The notes beneath the pieces were generated by a model. That model saw only the letters and a program-made list of their open reading frames with translations, was not told the DNA's origin and searched no databases. A program made the translations under genes and the position numbers. A stretch of DNA of 64,000 nucleotides, taken from the NCBI RefSeq assembly GCF_002135205.1, contig NZ_NEFZ01000003.1, positions 124,001 to 188,000 on the forward strand, read 5' to 3'. Positions 25,878 to 34,240 of the stretch are shown piece after piece (the stretch's first letter is position 1; the number at the start of each line of letters is the position of its first letter). The DNA is from Acinetobacter sp. ANC 4204 (GTDB lineage Bacteria; Pseudomonadota; Gammaproteobacteria; Pseudomonadales; Moraxellaceae).

Positions 25878-25910
25878 AAAAAAAAGCCACCGATCAAGTG
25901 GCTTTTTTTT
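25878..25910 (+). terminator. Rho-independent terminator of ridA
   Basis: A 13-bp stem (25878-25890 with 25898-25910, core AAGCCAC/GTGGCTT) with a 7-nt loop and T-run begins 11 bp after the ridA stop. Confidence 0.93.
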
Positions 25911-25958
25911 ATCCAAAATCTCAATAAAAACGAATAGAATTCCAAATGATTTTTATTG

Positions 25959-25977
25959 ACAAACGATAAAAATTATC
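25959..25977 (+). promoter_or_regulatory. Candidate Fur box upstream of bfd
   Basis: The 19 bp at 25959-25977 match the classical Fur consensus (GATAATGATAATCATTATC) at 13 of 19 positions, with an internal GATAA/TTATC dyad. It is 42 bp before the bfd start, and bfd genes are commonly Fur-repressed. AT-rich background makes chance matches likely. Confidence 0.45.
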
Positions 25978-26019
25978 AATAATATCACTTATCTTATTTA
26001 TTTCATGTGGCTTGCTGAA

Positions 26020-26214
26020 ATGTACGTGTGCTTATGCCGTGGTATTACAGATCAAGATATTAAAGATGCCGTTGAAAATGGTGCGGGAAGCTATCGTGAA
26101 GTCCGCGAGATGCTAGACCTCGGCACATGCTGTGGGCGCTGTGCACCAGAAGCACGTTCGATCATTAGCGCTGAAGTATCTGCGATTGCCTCACGTTTGG
26201 CGATTGCGGCATAA
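26020..26214 (+). CDS. bfd: Bacterioferritin-associated ferredoxin
   Basis: 64 residues, the same length as E. coli Bfd. MYVCLCRGITDQDIKDAVEN and the later GTCCGRCAPEAR supply the four cysteines (C-x-C ... C-x2-C) that hold a [2Fe-2S] cluster. Bfd docks at the heme of bacterioferritin and reduces the core so iron can leave. The frame runs 15 bp upstream, but ATG 26020 gives the family start; the ribosome site is weak. It lies 261 bp upstream of bfr and has a Fur-box-like site, so low iron should raise it. Confidence 0.93.
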   Translation: MYVCLCRGITDQDIKDAVENGAGSYREVREMLDLGTCCGRCAPEARSIISAEVSAIASRLAIAA

Positions 26215-26257
26215 ATAAGTATTTGTTTCATATTTTAGAATAATCATAATTATAAAA

Positions 26258-26310
26258 TTACTCTTTATGAGTAACTCCTCCCCCGCTTATGACTCTAGGC
26301 GGGTTTTCTT
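26258..26310 (+). terminator. Weak hairpins after bfd, possible terminator
   Basis: Two small dyads follow bfd: TTACTC-TTTAT-GAGTAA (26258-26274) and CCCGC (26282-26286) with GCGGG (26299-26303), the latter followed by TTTTCTTTTC. The second resembles a weak terminator. The rest of the gap to bfr (26311-26475) shows nothing I can name beyond its ribosome site. Confidence 0.4.
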
Positions 26311-26475
26311 TTCTTAAAGTAACCAGAAAATTCAACTCTCATTCCGCATGCTTTTGATTGCGATTTTCATTTGCTGTTCTATAAATTACTCGCCAAAGAT
26401 CGCATTGTTGTTTAAGATATTTCTCATAAGTTATTGATATTATTTTTTTAGCAGCAGTTTGAATGGAGCTTCCTC

Positions 26476-26940
26476 ATGAAAGGCAATCGTGATGTAATTA
26501 ATCAGTTAAATCAGGTGCTTTATCATCATTTAACTGCAATTAACCAGTATTTTCTTCACTCGCGCATGTTTAATGACTGGGGTATTGAGCAACTTGGCTC
26601 TGCCGAATATAAAGAATCCATTCGTCAAATGAAACATGCCGATAAAATCATTGAGCGTATTCTTTTTTTAGAAGGCTTACCAAACCTACAACACTTAGGC
26701 AAACTTTATATCGGTCAACACACGATTGAAGTACTGAACTGTGATGTACGTAAGGTCAATGAGAACATTGAAGCCATTCAAGCTGCTGTGAAGCTCGCTG
26801 AAGAGCAGCTCGACTATGTCACTCGTGATCTTGTGCAAGAAATCTTAGAAAAAGAAGAAGAATGGTTAGACTGGACAACCACACAGCTTGATTTGGTTGA
26901 AACTGTGGGTATTGAGAATTATATTCAGAGCCAAATGTAA
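26476..26940 (+). CDS. bfr: Bacterioferritin subunit, heme-binding type lacking most ferroxidase ligands
   Basis: 154 residues, aligning without gaps to E. coli Bfr over at least residues 1-133 (shared AINQYFLH, MKHAD, IERILFLEGLPNLQ). The heme ligand Met52 is kept. Of the six di-iron ligands only His54 and Glu127 remain: position 18 is His, 51 is Gln, 94 is Val and 130 is Trp. It should therefore bind heme between subunits but not oxidise Fe(II) itself. In Pseudomonas and Neisseria such subunits co-assemble with a ferroxidase-competent partner. GGAG precedes ATG 26476, and the Bfd gene just upstream supplies the electron donor. I infer a mixed 24-mer with a second Bfr encoded elsewhere. Confidence 0.93.
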   Translation: MKGNRDVINQLNQVLYHHLTAINQYFLHSRMFNDWGIEQLGSAEYKESIRQMKHADKIIERILFLEGLPNLQHLGKLYIGQHTIEVLNCDVRKVNENIEAIQAAVKLAEEQLDYVTRDLVQEILEKEEEWLDWTTTQLDLVETVGIENYIQSQM

Positions 26941-26953
26941 ATTTTTATCAATA

Positions 26954-26980
26954 AAAAAACCTGCTTCACGCAGGTTTTTT
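26954..26980. terminator. Bidirectional terminator between bfr and the TfpX/TfpZ gene
   Basis: An 11-bp stem (26954-26964 with 26970-26980, core ACCTGC/GCAGGT) around TTCAC has A and T runs on either side and lies between converging genes. Confidence 0.92.
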
Positions 26981-26994
26981 ATTATTTTCAAAAT

Positions 26995-27729
26995 TTATTT
27001 CCAAGGGCGGAGATCAACAATTTTAACTACCTCACCTTTCTCTTTATTAATTAAAACAACCATATCAACAGCATTGGCTTTAAGCGGAACAAAACCCGTT
27101 GCTTCAGGATACTGAGCCAATATTTGCGTTACATCCATTTTTGCATTGTATTTATCCAATTCTTTTAACGCAATAACATGACTTTGTATCTGCTTTTTTG
27201 CTTGCCCTAAGTCCACATAAAGCTCAGGCCTTTGCGCAACATCCACACCTGAAAAAACAGCCTCAAAAGTAATCGCATTTCTTTCATTCACATTTTTAGG
27301 CGGAACTGCTGCAACCCAATTAGGAAATAAAAAACTTACATTTTGGTACTCAGGAAGAGCTTTTTCAACCTTACGCAAATCTATCTCATTAATACGCACA
27401 AGGTCAAAGCGATCCGCATTATAAACCAACCATGCAGGCTTTCCTTGATAGACTGTAAAAAGTCCATAAGTTAATGCGGCTAACTGTAATAAGCAAATAA
27501 TTGTTAAATCAAGCTTTAGGGTTTTTTTACCTGTTTTATAAACGAGTAATGTTAAAAGTGGACCTATTACCACATCTATACAGAGCATCAGAAGAAAGAT
27601 ATGCATTACACCTGTGGCCACCGCCAAAGGTGCTGGATACCAAATGAAATAAACCAAGCCCATAGATAATAAAGCAATAATGATTGAGACCAAACCATGA
27701 ACCAAAAATGCTTTTATACGTGCCGACAT
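26995..27729 (-). CDS. TfpX/TfpZ family type IV pilin accessory protein
   Basis: 244 residues. Two to four hydrophobic helices fill the first half (about 6-100: GLVSIIIALLSMGLVYFIWY, FLLMLCIDVVIGPLLTLLV, then LTIICLLQLAALTYGLFTVY), followed by a periplasmic domain with PAWLVYNADRFDLV. This is the pattern of TfpX/TfpZ proteins encoded next to pilA in Pseudomonas, which influence pilin levels and assembly. ATG 27729 has GGGAT upstream; an earlier start would overlap the pilin. It begins 41 bp after the second pilin gene on the same strand and is probably cotranscribed. The biochemical role is not known from sequence. Confidence 0.85.
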   Translation of the reverse strand: MSARIKAFLVHGLVSIIIALLSMGLVYFIWYPAPLAVATGVMHIFLLMLCIDVVIGPLLTLLVYKTGKKTLKLDLTIICLLQLAALTYGLFTVYQGKPAWLVYNADRFDLVRINEIDLRKVEKALPEYQNVSFLFPNWVAAVPPKNVNERNAITFEAVFSGVDVAQRPELYVDLGQAKKQIQSHVIALKELDKYNAKMDVTQILAQYPEATGFVPLKANAVDMVVLINKEKGEVVKIVDLRPWK

Positions 27730-27770
27730 ATGTATATCCCGCCCCCAATTAAGAGCGCCTATTTTATGCT

Positions 27771-28292
27771 TTAAAGCATATAACGGCAATTGCTAGGTAT
27801 GTACTTATAGGCTGCAGTTGATCTTACCCCACACCCCCACACTATAGGCTGTCCAGGAATTATGGCAGCACTTGGACGGGCTGAACTTACATCCCCAGAA
27901 CCCGGTGTTAGAACAATATTGGATTCTAATGCGGTATTAATTACACCATCATACTCAATTTCAATTTGCCCCTCATCCATAACTGGCGTAGCTAAATTCG
28001 CAATACCAGTAATACTCATACTGCTGACATTTTCAGTTGGGGTAAATTGGAAAGAATACGAACCAGCAACATTGGGACCTGTACCGTTATAGGGTGTAAT
28101 AGTTCCACTGATCATATAACCAAGCATTTCGACTACTGCCAACTTTGCTTCACTTGATAGAACGAGCCCTTCTGAAACCTTGCTTCGTATTGTGTAATTT
28201 TGATATGCAGGGATAGCAATGGCGGCTAAAACCCCAATGATTGCAACAACAATCATTAATTCAATCAAAGTAAAACCTTGCATTCTACGCAT
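27771..28292 (-). CDS. Type IV major-type pilin, second copy
   Basis: 173 residues. The leader MRRMQG is cleaved before [20 protein letters not shown], with Glu5. The next segment ([16 protein letters not shown]) resembles the adjacent PilA, the middle diverges, and the C-terminus has a disulfide-loop pattern with Cys in VWGCGV and SNCRYML. GGAG lies 8 nt before ATG 28292. It follows pilA, but a terminator separates them and its own upstream region has a sigma-54-like element with a defective -12. It may be an alternative major pilin, a remnant of pilin diversification or a low-level component. The TfpX/TfpZ gene follows it. Confidence 0.9.
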   Translation of the reverse strand: MRRMQGFTLIELMIVVAIIGVLAAIAIPAYQNYTIRSKVSEGLVLSSEAKLAVVEMLGYMISGTITPYNGTGPNVAGSYSFQFTPTENVSSMSITGIANLATPVMDEGQIEIEYDGVINTALESNIVLTPGSGDVSSARPSAAIIPGQPIVWGCGVRSTAAYKYIPSNCRYML

Positions 28293-28330
28293 GATATTTC
28301 TCCCTTAGCTTCATATTCTTATTCTATTAC

Positions 28331-28346
28331 TACAATTTTAATGCCA
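28331..28346 (-). promoter_or_regulatory. Degenerate sigma-54-like promoter of the second pilin
   Basis: On the minus strand TGGCATTAAAATTGTA matches the -24 half of the sigma-54 consensus (TGGCA) with correct spacing, but the nearly invariant -12 GC is GT. It is about 38 bp upstream of the pilin start codon. Confidence 0.4.
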
Positions 28347-28457
28347 ATTATATTTTTTATATATAACAATAGCTTGAAATAAAACACAAAGTTTTAACTA
28401 ACATTTTTTGTCAACAATTCACAATTTATTGACTCAGCTTATAAAGCAGCAAGAAAT

Positions 28458-28485
28458 AAAAAACGCATCTAAAGATGCGTTTTTT
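28458..28485 (-). terminator. Rho-independent terminator of pilA
   Basis: A stem of up to 13 bp (28458-28470 with 28473-28485, core CGCATCT/AGATGCG) with a tight loop and T-run on the minus strand lies 16 bp past the pilA stop, separating it from the second pilin. Confidence 0.9.
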
Positions 28486-28501
28486 ATAATTGAACTATAT
28501 A

Positions 28502-29044
28502 TTAGTCATTAGCATAACGGCAGTTTGAAGGTACATATTTAAATGCAGCTTCAGCACCTGTTACTAATGTACAACCCCAAACCACTGGAGCACCTTGCGC
28601 AAGTGGATCCGCAGGTAAGCCTGTACCTGCACTATCAACCACACCACTACCTGGCACTAAACGAAGTGTTGAACCTAATGATGTTGCTAACTGACCATCA
28701 TAAGTAATTGTAATCGCCCCGTCACCTGCTGCAGGTGTCGTTACATCAGCAATCTCAGCAATCTCAATAGATGCTACATTTTCACCAGGCGTATATTCAT
28801 AGCCATAAGAACCTGCTACTGAATCACCTGTACCATCATATGCTTCAACCTTACCACTGTTACGTGTAGAGAAAGTTTCCGCTACCGCTGTTTTTGCAGC
28901 ATTGGCAAGTGTTAAACCTTCAGTAATTTTAGTACGTACTGTATAGCTTTGATACGCAGGAATCGCGATCGCAGCAAGAATACCGATAATCGCAACTACG
29001 ATCATTAATTCGATAAGGGTGAAACCCTTTTGAACTGATTTCAT
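28502..29044 (-). CDS. pilA: Type IV major pilin PilA
   Basis: 180 residues from ATG 29044 (GGAG upstream). The leader MKSVQKG is cleaved before [20 protein letters not shown] with Glu5, followed by [16 protein letters not shown]. The variable Gly/Thr-rich domain ends in a Cys loop (VVWGCTL to SNCRYAND). It is the main fibre subunit for twitching and DNA uptake, stored in the inner membrane and assembled by machinery partly encoded by pilMNOPQ in this window. A good sigma-54 promoter stands 60-75 bp upstream, in keeping with RpoN/PilR control in Pseudomonas. The pilSR regulators are not in the window. Confidence 0.93.
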   Translation of the reverse strand: MKSVQKGFTLIELMIVVAIIGILAAIAIPAYQSYTVRTKITEGLTLANAAKTAVAETFSTRNSGKVEAYDGTGDSVAGSYGYEYTPGENVASIEIAEIADVTTPAAGDGAITITYDGQLATSLGSTLRLVPGSGVVDSAGTGLPADPLAQGAPVVWGCTLVTGAEAAFKYVPSNCRYAND

Positions 29045-29102
29045 AACATTCTCCACAAATGTTTTGTTAATTTCTTATAAGCTTTTAAGGCTACTTTGTA
29101 AT

Positions 29103-29119
29103 TAGCATGTATTATGCCA
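29103..29119 (-). promoter_or_regulatory. Sigma-54 promoter of pilA
   Basis: On the minus strand TGGCATAATACATGCTA matches the sigma-54 consensus TGGCACG-N4-TTGCW at 9 of 12 positions, including the GG at -24 and GC at -12 with the required 10-bp gap. It would start a leader of about 50 nt before pilA. The P. aeruginosa pilA promoter is of the same class. Confidence 0.7.
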
Positions 29120-29240
29120 ACTTTTATTATATTTATTTTCAAATAAAAAACAGCACTTTATTTCACTATTTAAAAAATTATTTTTTGTGCTTTGTTTTTT
29201 TATGTGACAAAGTGACAAAGAATGTCAACTTTATCACATT

Positions 29241-29801
29241 TTAGTTCAGCATGATTGGGGCGTTCTCAAGTTCATCGTTTTGGTCCTGTATTTTGTTGGC
29301 ATAAAACCGATCCAAAATTACCCCAATTTGAATTACACCATCAAGCAAAGCCTGTCGATACTGCTGTTGTGCCATTTTCGCAATAATGGACTGACAAACC
29401 TCATCCCATACCAGCTGTGTCGTGGCTTGTTGTATGCCACGATCTATAACAATTTCAACCTTACGCTCACACAAATTAAGGTATAACAAAATCCCACTGT
29501 TAAACTCAGTATCCCACACCCCAAGCTCAGCAAAAAGCTGTTTGGCACGTCCACGTGTGTCTAGATAATAAGCCTCTCGAGCAGGCATGTGCCCTTCGAT
29601 CACCACTTGGATCTCCCCAACATGGCCCTGTTCAGCATTTACCACGGCTTGTGCAATTGCATGTTGATCTTGCTGATTAAAAAAACGTTTACTCGCAGGC
29701 ATATGCAATAAATGCTTTAACCACCGTTTAAAACTAGGTTGTATTGCTTCATCTAACTTTGGTTCAGTGACGATTTCCATCGTTTCCGTTGTTGTTACCA
29801 T
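29241..29801 (-). CDS. TPM-domain protein without signal peptide
   Basis: 186 residues with one TPM domain (roughly 45-165). HAIAQAVVNAEQGHVGEIQV, LDTRGRAKQLFAELGVWDTE and NSGILLYLNLCERKVEIVID match the cytosolic TPM variant found beside YgcG-type proteins. There is no signal peptide or membrane helix, unlike its neighbour, so it would act in the cytoplasm or at the inner face of the membrane. Its ATG overlaps the upstream gene's stop by 7 bp, so translation is probably coupled. TPM domains of other families act as phosphatases or in photosystem II repair; no activity can be assigned here. Confidence 0.82.
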   Translation of the reverse strand: MVTTTETMEIVTEPKLDEAIQPSFKRWLKHLLHMPASKRFFNQQDQHAIAQAVVNAEQGHVGEIQVVIEGHMPAREAYYLDTRGRAKQLFAELGVWDTEFNSGILLYLNLCERKVEIVIDRGIQQATTQLVWDEVCQSIIAKMAQQQYRQALLDGVIQIGVILDRFYANKIQDQNDELENAPIMLN

Positions 29802-30868
29802 GACCCTGATGCTCCTCCACCGCCGAAGCCGCCGCCCCCGCCACTATATCCACCTCCGCCAAAACCACCGCCACCACGACCTCCACGCCCACCTCCACCG
29901 CCAGAGGAGAGAAAAAGCTGAAAAATTGTTTGGGCTAAGGTGGTGATGAGTAGAAAGAAAATCCCTCCACCAATCAGTAAGCTGGTGATTAAGCCTGCTC
30001 CATTCACCAAACCTGCAACTATTCCTGCAACTGCAGCAGTTGACGCACTTAAAAGCTTCCCCACCACCAAAGATCCAATTGCCCCTGCAATGAGAATAAA
30101 TAAAGCAGTACTCAACGTTTTACTTTTGGCTTCTTGTTCCCGATTGGCTTGGTCTTGACGTTGTTGTAGCTCTTGCGCTGCTTGAGCCGCAACTTCAGGG
30201 TCAAGATTTAAAATACGTTCAATTTCAGTCAGTCCTGCGTTAATCCCTTGGGCATACTGACCTTGTTTAAAATAGGGGGTGATTTGTTGGTTAATAATAC
30301 GGTTCGCAATAATGTCAGGAATGACCCCTTCCAAGCCATAGCCTGTAAGAATCTGAATGCGCCGATCATTAATAGCAATTGCAATCAATAAACCATTGTC
30401 CTGCTTAGCCGAACCAAGTTGCCATTGGTCTGCAATACGCATGGCAAAACTGAAAATATCCTCTTGCCCTGTGCTCGGAACTATCACCACGCCTATTTGT
30501 GCCTTTCCTGTATCATGTAAAGCACGAATTTTTTGACCAATCGCTTGTTGTTCTTCAACACTGAGGACGTGAGCTTGGTCGATTACTGGCGCATTTAAAG
30601 TCGGTAAGGCCCGTATCGACTCGCCCTCTGCCATATCATTCGCAACAAGCGGTTGAGATACAGCATCAGCGCTTTTAGAAGTCACGTTATTGGAGGTCTC
30701 TGCTTGCTGATCTTGGATCATCTTTCCAGCGATGACTGTTTCAGTCGCACTATCTGTTGCAGTCGCAACCTCCGCCCACGTTAATGAACTTAGACACAAC
30801 AGTCCTGATAAAATGAATGCAACCATCCATTGATACGGAAACCGTTTCCCCTGTTGTGCTCCCTTCAT
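29795..30868 (-). CDS. YgcG family TPM-domain membrane protein
   Basis: 357 residues. A signal peptide or anchor (about 15-32) precedes a periplasmic TPM domain (about 90-215: APVIDQAHVLSVEEQQAIGQ, GVVIVPSTGQEDIFSFAMRI, ILTGYGLEGVIPD). After that come a Gln/Glu-rich helix, two membrane helices (about 250-320) and a Gly-rich tail of repeated GGGG and GFGGGG units ending ASGSW. The architecture matches YgcG proteins that co-occur with LemA. It is the middle gene of lemA-ygcG-TPM, 37 bp after lemA. The Gly-rich tail may be disordered and sit in the cytoplasm. Function in the family is unsettled, though membrane and envelope stress roles are discussed. Confidence 0.87.
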   Translation of the reverse strand: MKGAQQGKRFPYQWMVAFILSGLLCLSSLTWAEVATATDSATETVIAGKMIQDQQAETSNNVTSKSADAVSQPLVANDMAEGESIRALPTLNAPVIDQAHVLSVEEQQAIGQKIRALHDTGKAQIGVVIVPSTGQEDIFSFAMRIADQWQLGSAKQDNGLLIAIAINDRRIQILTGYGLEGVIPDIIANRIINQQITPYFKQGQYAQGINAGLTEIERILNLDPEVAAQAAQELQQRQDQANREQEAKSKTLSTALFILIAGAIGSLVVGKLLSASTAAVAGIVAGLVNGAGLITSLLIGGGIFFLLITTLAQTIFQLFLSSGGGGGRGGRGGGGFGGGGYSGGGGGFGGGGASGSW

Positions 30869-30905
30869 TCATTCACCCTCTATTCATAACGACAAGAAAC
30901 CCGAC

Positions 30906-31496
30906 TTAGTTAAATGATACCGTTGGTGCTTTTTGTGCACTTTGCTCCGCACTAAAGTTCGGTTTGGTGTCCATACCAATCACCTTCGCGGTCATGACTT
31001 GTGGGAACTGGCGTGAATAGGAGTTAAAGTCTTGTACCGTAGTAATATAGCGATTACGCGCGACAGCAATACGGTTTTCGGTACCTTCGAGTTGAACCTG
31101 TAAATCACGGAATTGCTCATTGGCTTTTAAGTCAGGATAGTTTTCTGAGACTGCAATTAAACGCGACAATGCTCCTGTCATTTGCGCCTGCGCTTCTTGA
31201 TATTTTTGGAATAATGCAGGGTCTTCTAATACTTCTTTATCGACTTTTAAACCCGCGACATTGGCACGAGCCTGCGTGACTTCGGTTAGGACTTGCTCTT
31301 CATGTTTGGCATATCCCTTTACCACATTCACCAAGTTCGGCACCAAATCAGCACGGCGTTGATATTGGTTTTGTACTTCTGACCATGCGGCTGTAACTGC
31401 CTCATCTTTGACCTGCAAGGTATTATAACCACAGCCCGATAGGGTTAAGGTGCTCGCAAGGGCAACAACGACAGCAGTTTTTTTCATAAAATTCAT
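30906..31496 (-). CDS. lemA: LemA family lipoprotein
   Basis: 196 residues. The signal peptide carries a lipobox LSGC with lipidated Cys23, so the protein is anchored in a membrane facing the periplasm. The LemA domain follows: VTAAWSEVQNQYQRRADLVP NL-type start, EKANxG-like QAQMTGALSRLIAVSENYPD and RIAVARNRYITTVQDFNSY, all helical. GAGGAT lies 8 nt before ATG 31496. It heads a three-gene operon with two TPM-domain proteins, a pairing widespread in bacteria but without defined function. Confidence 0.9.
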   Translation of the reverse strand: MNFMKKTAVVVALASTLTLSGCGYNTLQVKDEAVTAAWSEVQNQYQRRADLVPNLVNVVKGYAKHEEQVLTEVTQARANVAGLKVDKEVLEDPALFQKYQEAQAQMTGALSRLIAVSENYPDLKANEQFRDLQVQLEGTENRIAVARNRYITTVQDFNSYSRQFPQVMTAKVIGMDTKPNFSAEQSAQKAPTVSFN

Positions 31497-31593
31497 TTAG
31501 CTATCCTCTTTCTTTTGTATTTATTGCAATAACCTGATTGTAAACACATTTGATTATCCTTTTGTTGCTTTTAGTTAAAGCTTTTAAAAATGA

Positions 31594-31620
31594 AAAACCG
31601 AGTGATCTTGACTCGGTTTT
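31594..31620 (-). terminator. Rho-independent terminator of the PF10118 gene
   Basis: A 10-bp stem (31594-31603 with 31611-31620, core CCGAGT/ACTCGG) with a 7-nt loop and T-rich minus-strand tail isolates lemA from the gene upstream. Confidence 0.85.
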
Positions 31621-31644
31621 GATTATTCGTTTTTTATGCTTAAA

Positions 31645-32523
31645 CTAAACAACCGCGTGCAACTCCTGCTGAAAACCTTCTAGTTGATAGTCTTCTGCCA
31701 AACGGGTTTTCCAGTATTTCAACAGTTCGGCGTAATCAATCTCTGAGGGATGAAAGTTGCTTTTGTAATAGGACAAATATTCAGGCAGCAATTGCACAAA
31801 CATCTTGGCCAGTAAATACAATCCAAAGAGATTCCCACCCAATTTCGGTACACTCTTTTTAAGGTCTTGTAAAAATAAACAGCTGGCTGAATAAAAAGTT
31901 AAACTGGCGAAACCGGTCGTTACACTGCGCATAATTAAACGACGAATCTTGTCATCACCATAGATATCCTGATAGACATCAAACGCCACCGAGCGATGCT
32001 CAATTTCTTCAATAGCATGCCAGACCCAAAGTTTAACGGCATCATCATCCAAGGTACTCAATACCTCAGGATGCCTTAAAATATAGCCACCTAAAAGTGC
32101 GGTAAAATGCTCAAAAGCGCAGGTGATTGCGAGCTGAATTTTAGGATGCAGGTTTTTCACATAATCATCTTTACGCGCCAACCACGCCTGAAAACGGTCA
32201 AGATTATAATCATCACGGCGCCAAGCAGCGTTAAATGCCGTGTGTGCTTGAGAATGCATCGCCTCTTGACCAATAAATGCCGCAATCTGCGCTTGCAGAT
32301 TTTCATCCTTCACTTGATCACGGACATTGCGCACACTATGCACAAAGAACTGCTCACCGATGGGAAAGGTCGAAGACAATGCTGTCAGCAAATGCGACAT
32401 GACTGGTGAATTGGCAAAATAATGTCGGCGAATGGCTTTGGGGTTGAATTGCAAACGTCGAATTGTAATACCCTGAGCTTTTGGACGATGTTGATATAAT
32501 TTTTCTGTCGTCACTTGAGTCAT
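31645..32523 (-). CDS. Predicted metal-dependent hydrolase (PF10118 family)
   Basis: 292 residues. The helical sequence has the conserved pattern of PF10118: RRHYFANSPVMSHLLTALSS, FPIGEQFFVHSVR, FIGQEAMHSQAHTAFN, CAFEHFTALLGGY and WHAIEEIEHRSVAFDVYQ. The repeated Glu and His in helices resemble a di-iron four-helix bundle more than a classical hydrolase, so the family name may mislead. A hydrophobic stretch near 218-245 may touch the membrane. GGAAAGAGA precedes ATG 32523. It is monocistronic, with a terminator behind and gltD's terminator in front. No substrate is known. Confidence 0.75.
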   Translation of the reverse strand: MTQVTTEKLYQHRPKAQGITIRRLQFNPKAIRRHYFANSPVMSHLLTALSSTFPIGEQFFVHSVRNVRDQVKDENLQAQIAAFIGQEAMHSQAHTAFNAAWRRDDYNLDRFQAWLARKDDYVKNLHPKIQLAITCAFEHFTALLGGYILRHPEVLSTLDDDAVKLWVWHAIEEIEHRSVAFDVYQDIYGDDKIRRLIMRSVTTGFASLTFYSASCLFLQDLKKSVPKLGGNLFGLYLLAKMFVQLLPEYLSYYKSNFHPSEIDYAELLKYWKTRLAEDYQLEGFQQELHAVV

Positions 32524-32705
32524 GTCTCTTTCCTAACATTTAACCGAGCGATCTTCAGTATCTGAATTTATCAATGCGACACATATGGCAAAAATGCTTA
32601 GTACATTTGCAAATTCATCCATTTTTATCGGACTCTCCACCAGATCTTTTTCGATTTATCCCGAACCACCTCATTCATATCATCTCAGGCAAATAGCGAT
32701 CATAA

Positions 32706-32729
32706 AAAAACCCGCCGTAGCGGGTTTTT
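32706..32729 (-). terminator. Rho-independent terminator of gltBD
   Basis: A 10-bp stem (32706-32715 with 32720-32729, core ACCCGC/GCGGGT) with CGTA loop and minus-strand T-run begins 17 bp after the gltD stop. Confidence 0.92.
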
Positions 32730-32746
32730 ATGTTGAACGATTTAGA

Positions 32747-34225
<1,479 letters not shown>

Positions 34226-34240
34226 TCAGCAGTAGTGGAA

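Noticed and set aside
26240-26262. AT-rich Fur-like sequence upstream of bfr
   Set aside because: Match is poor and lies about 215 bp before the start; chance likely in this AT-rich gap.
29811-29920. Simple GGN/CCN repeat suggestive of a mobile or phase-variable tract
   Set aside because: It encodes the Gly-rich tail of the YgcG-type protein and keeps the reading frame; unit lengths are irregular.
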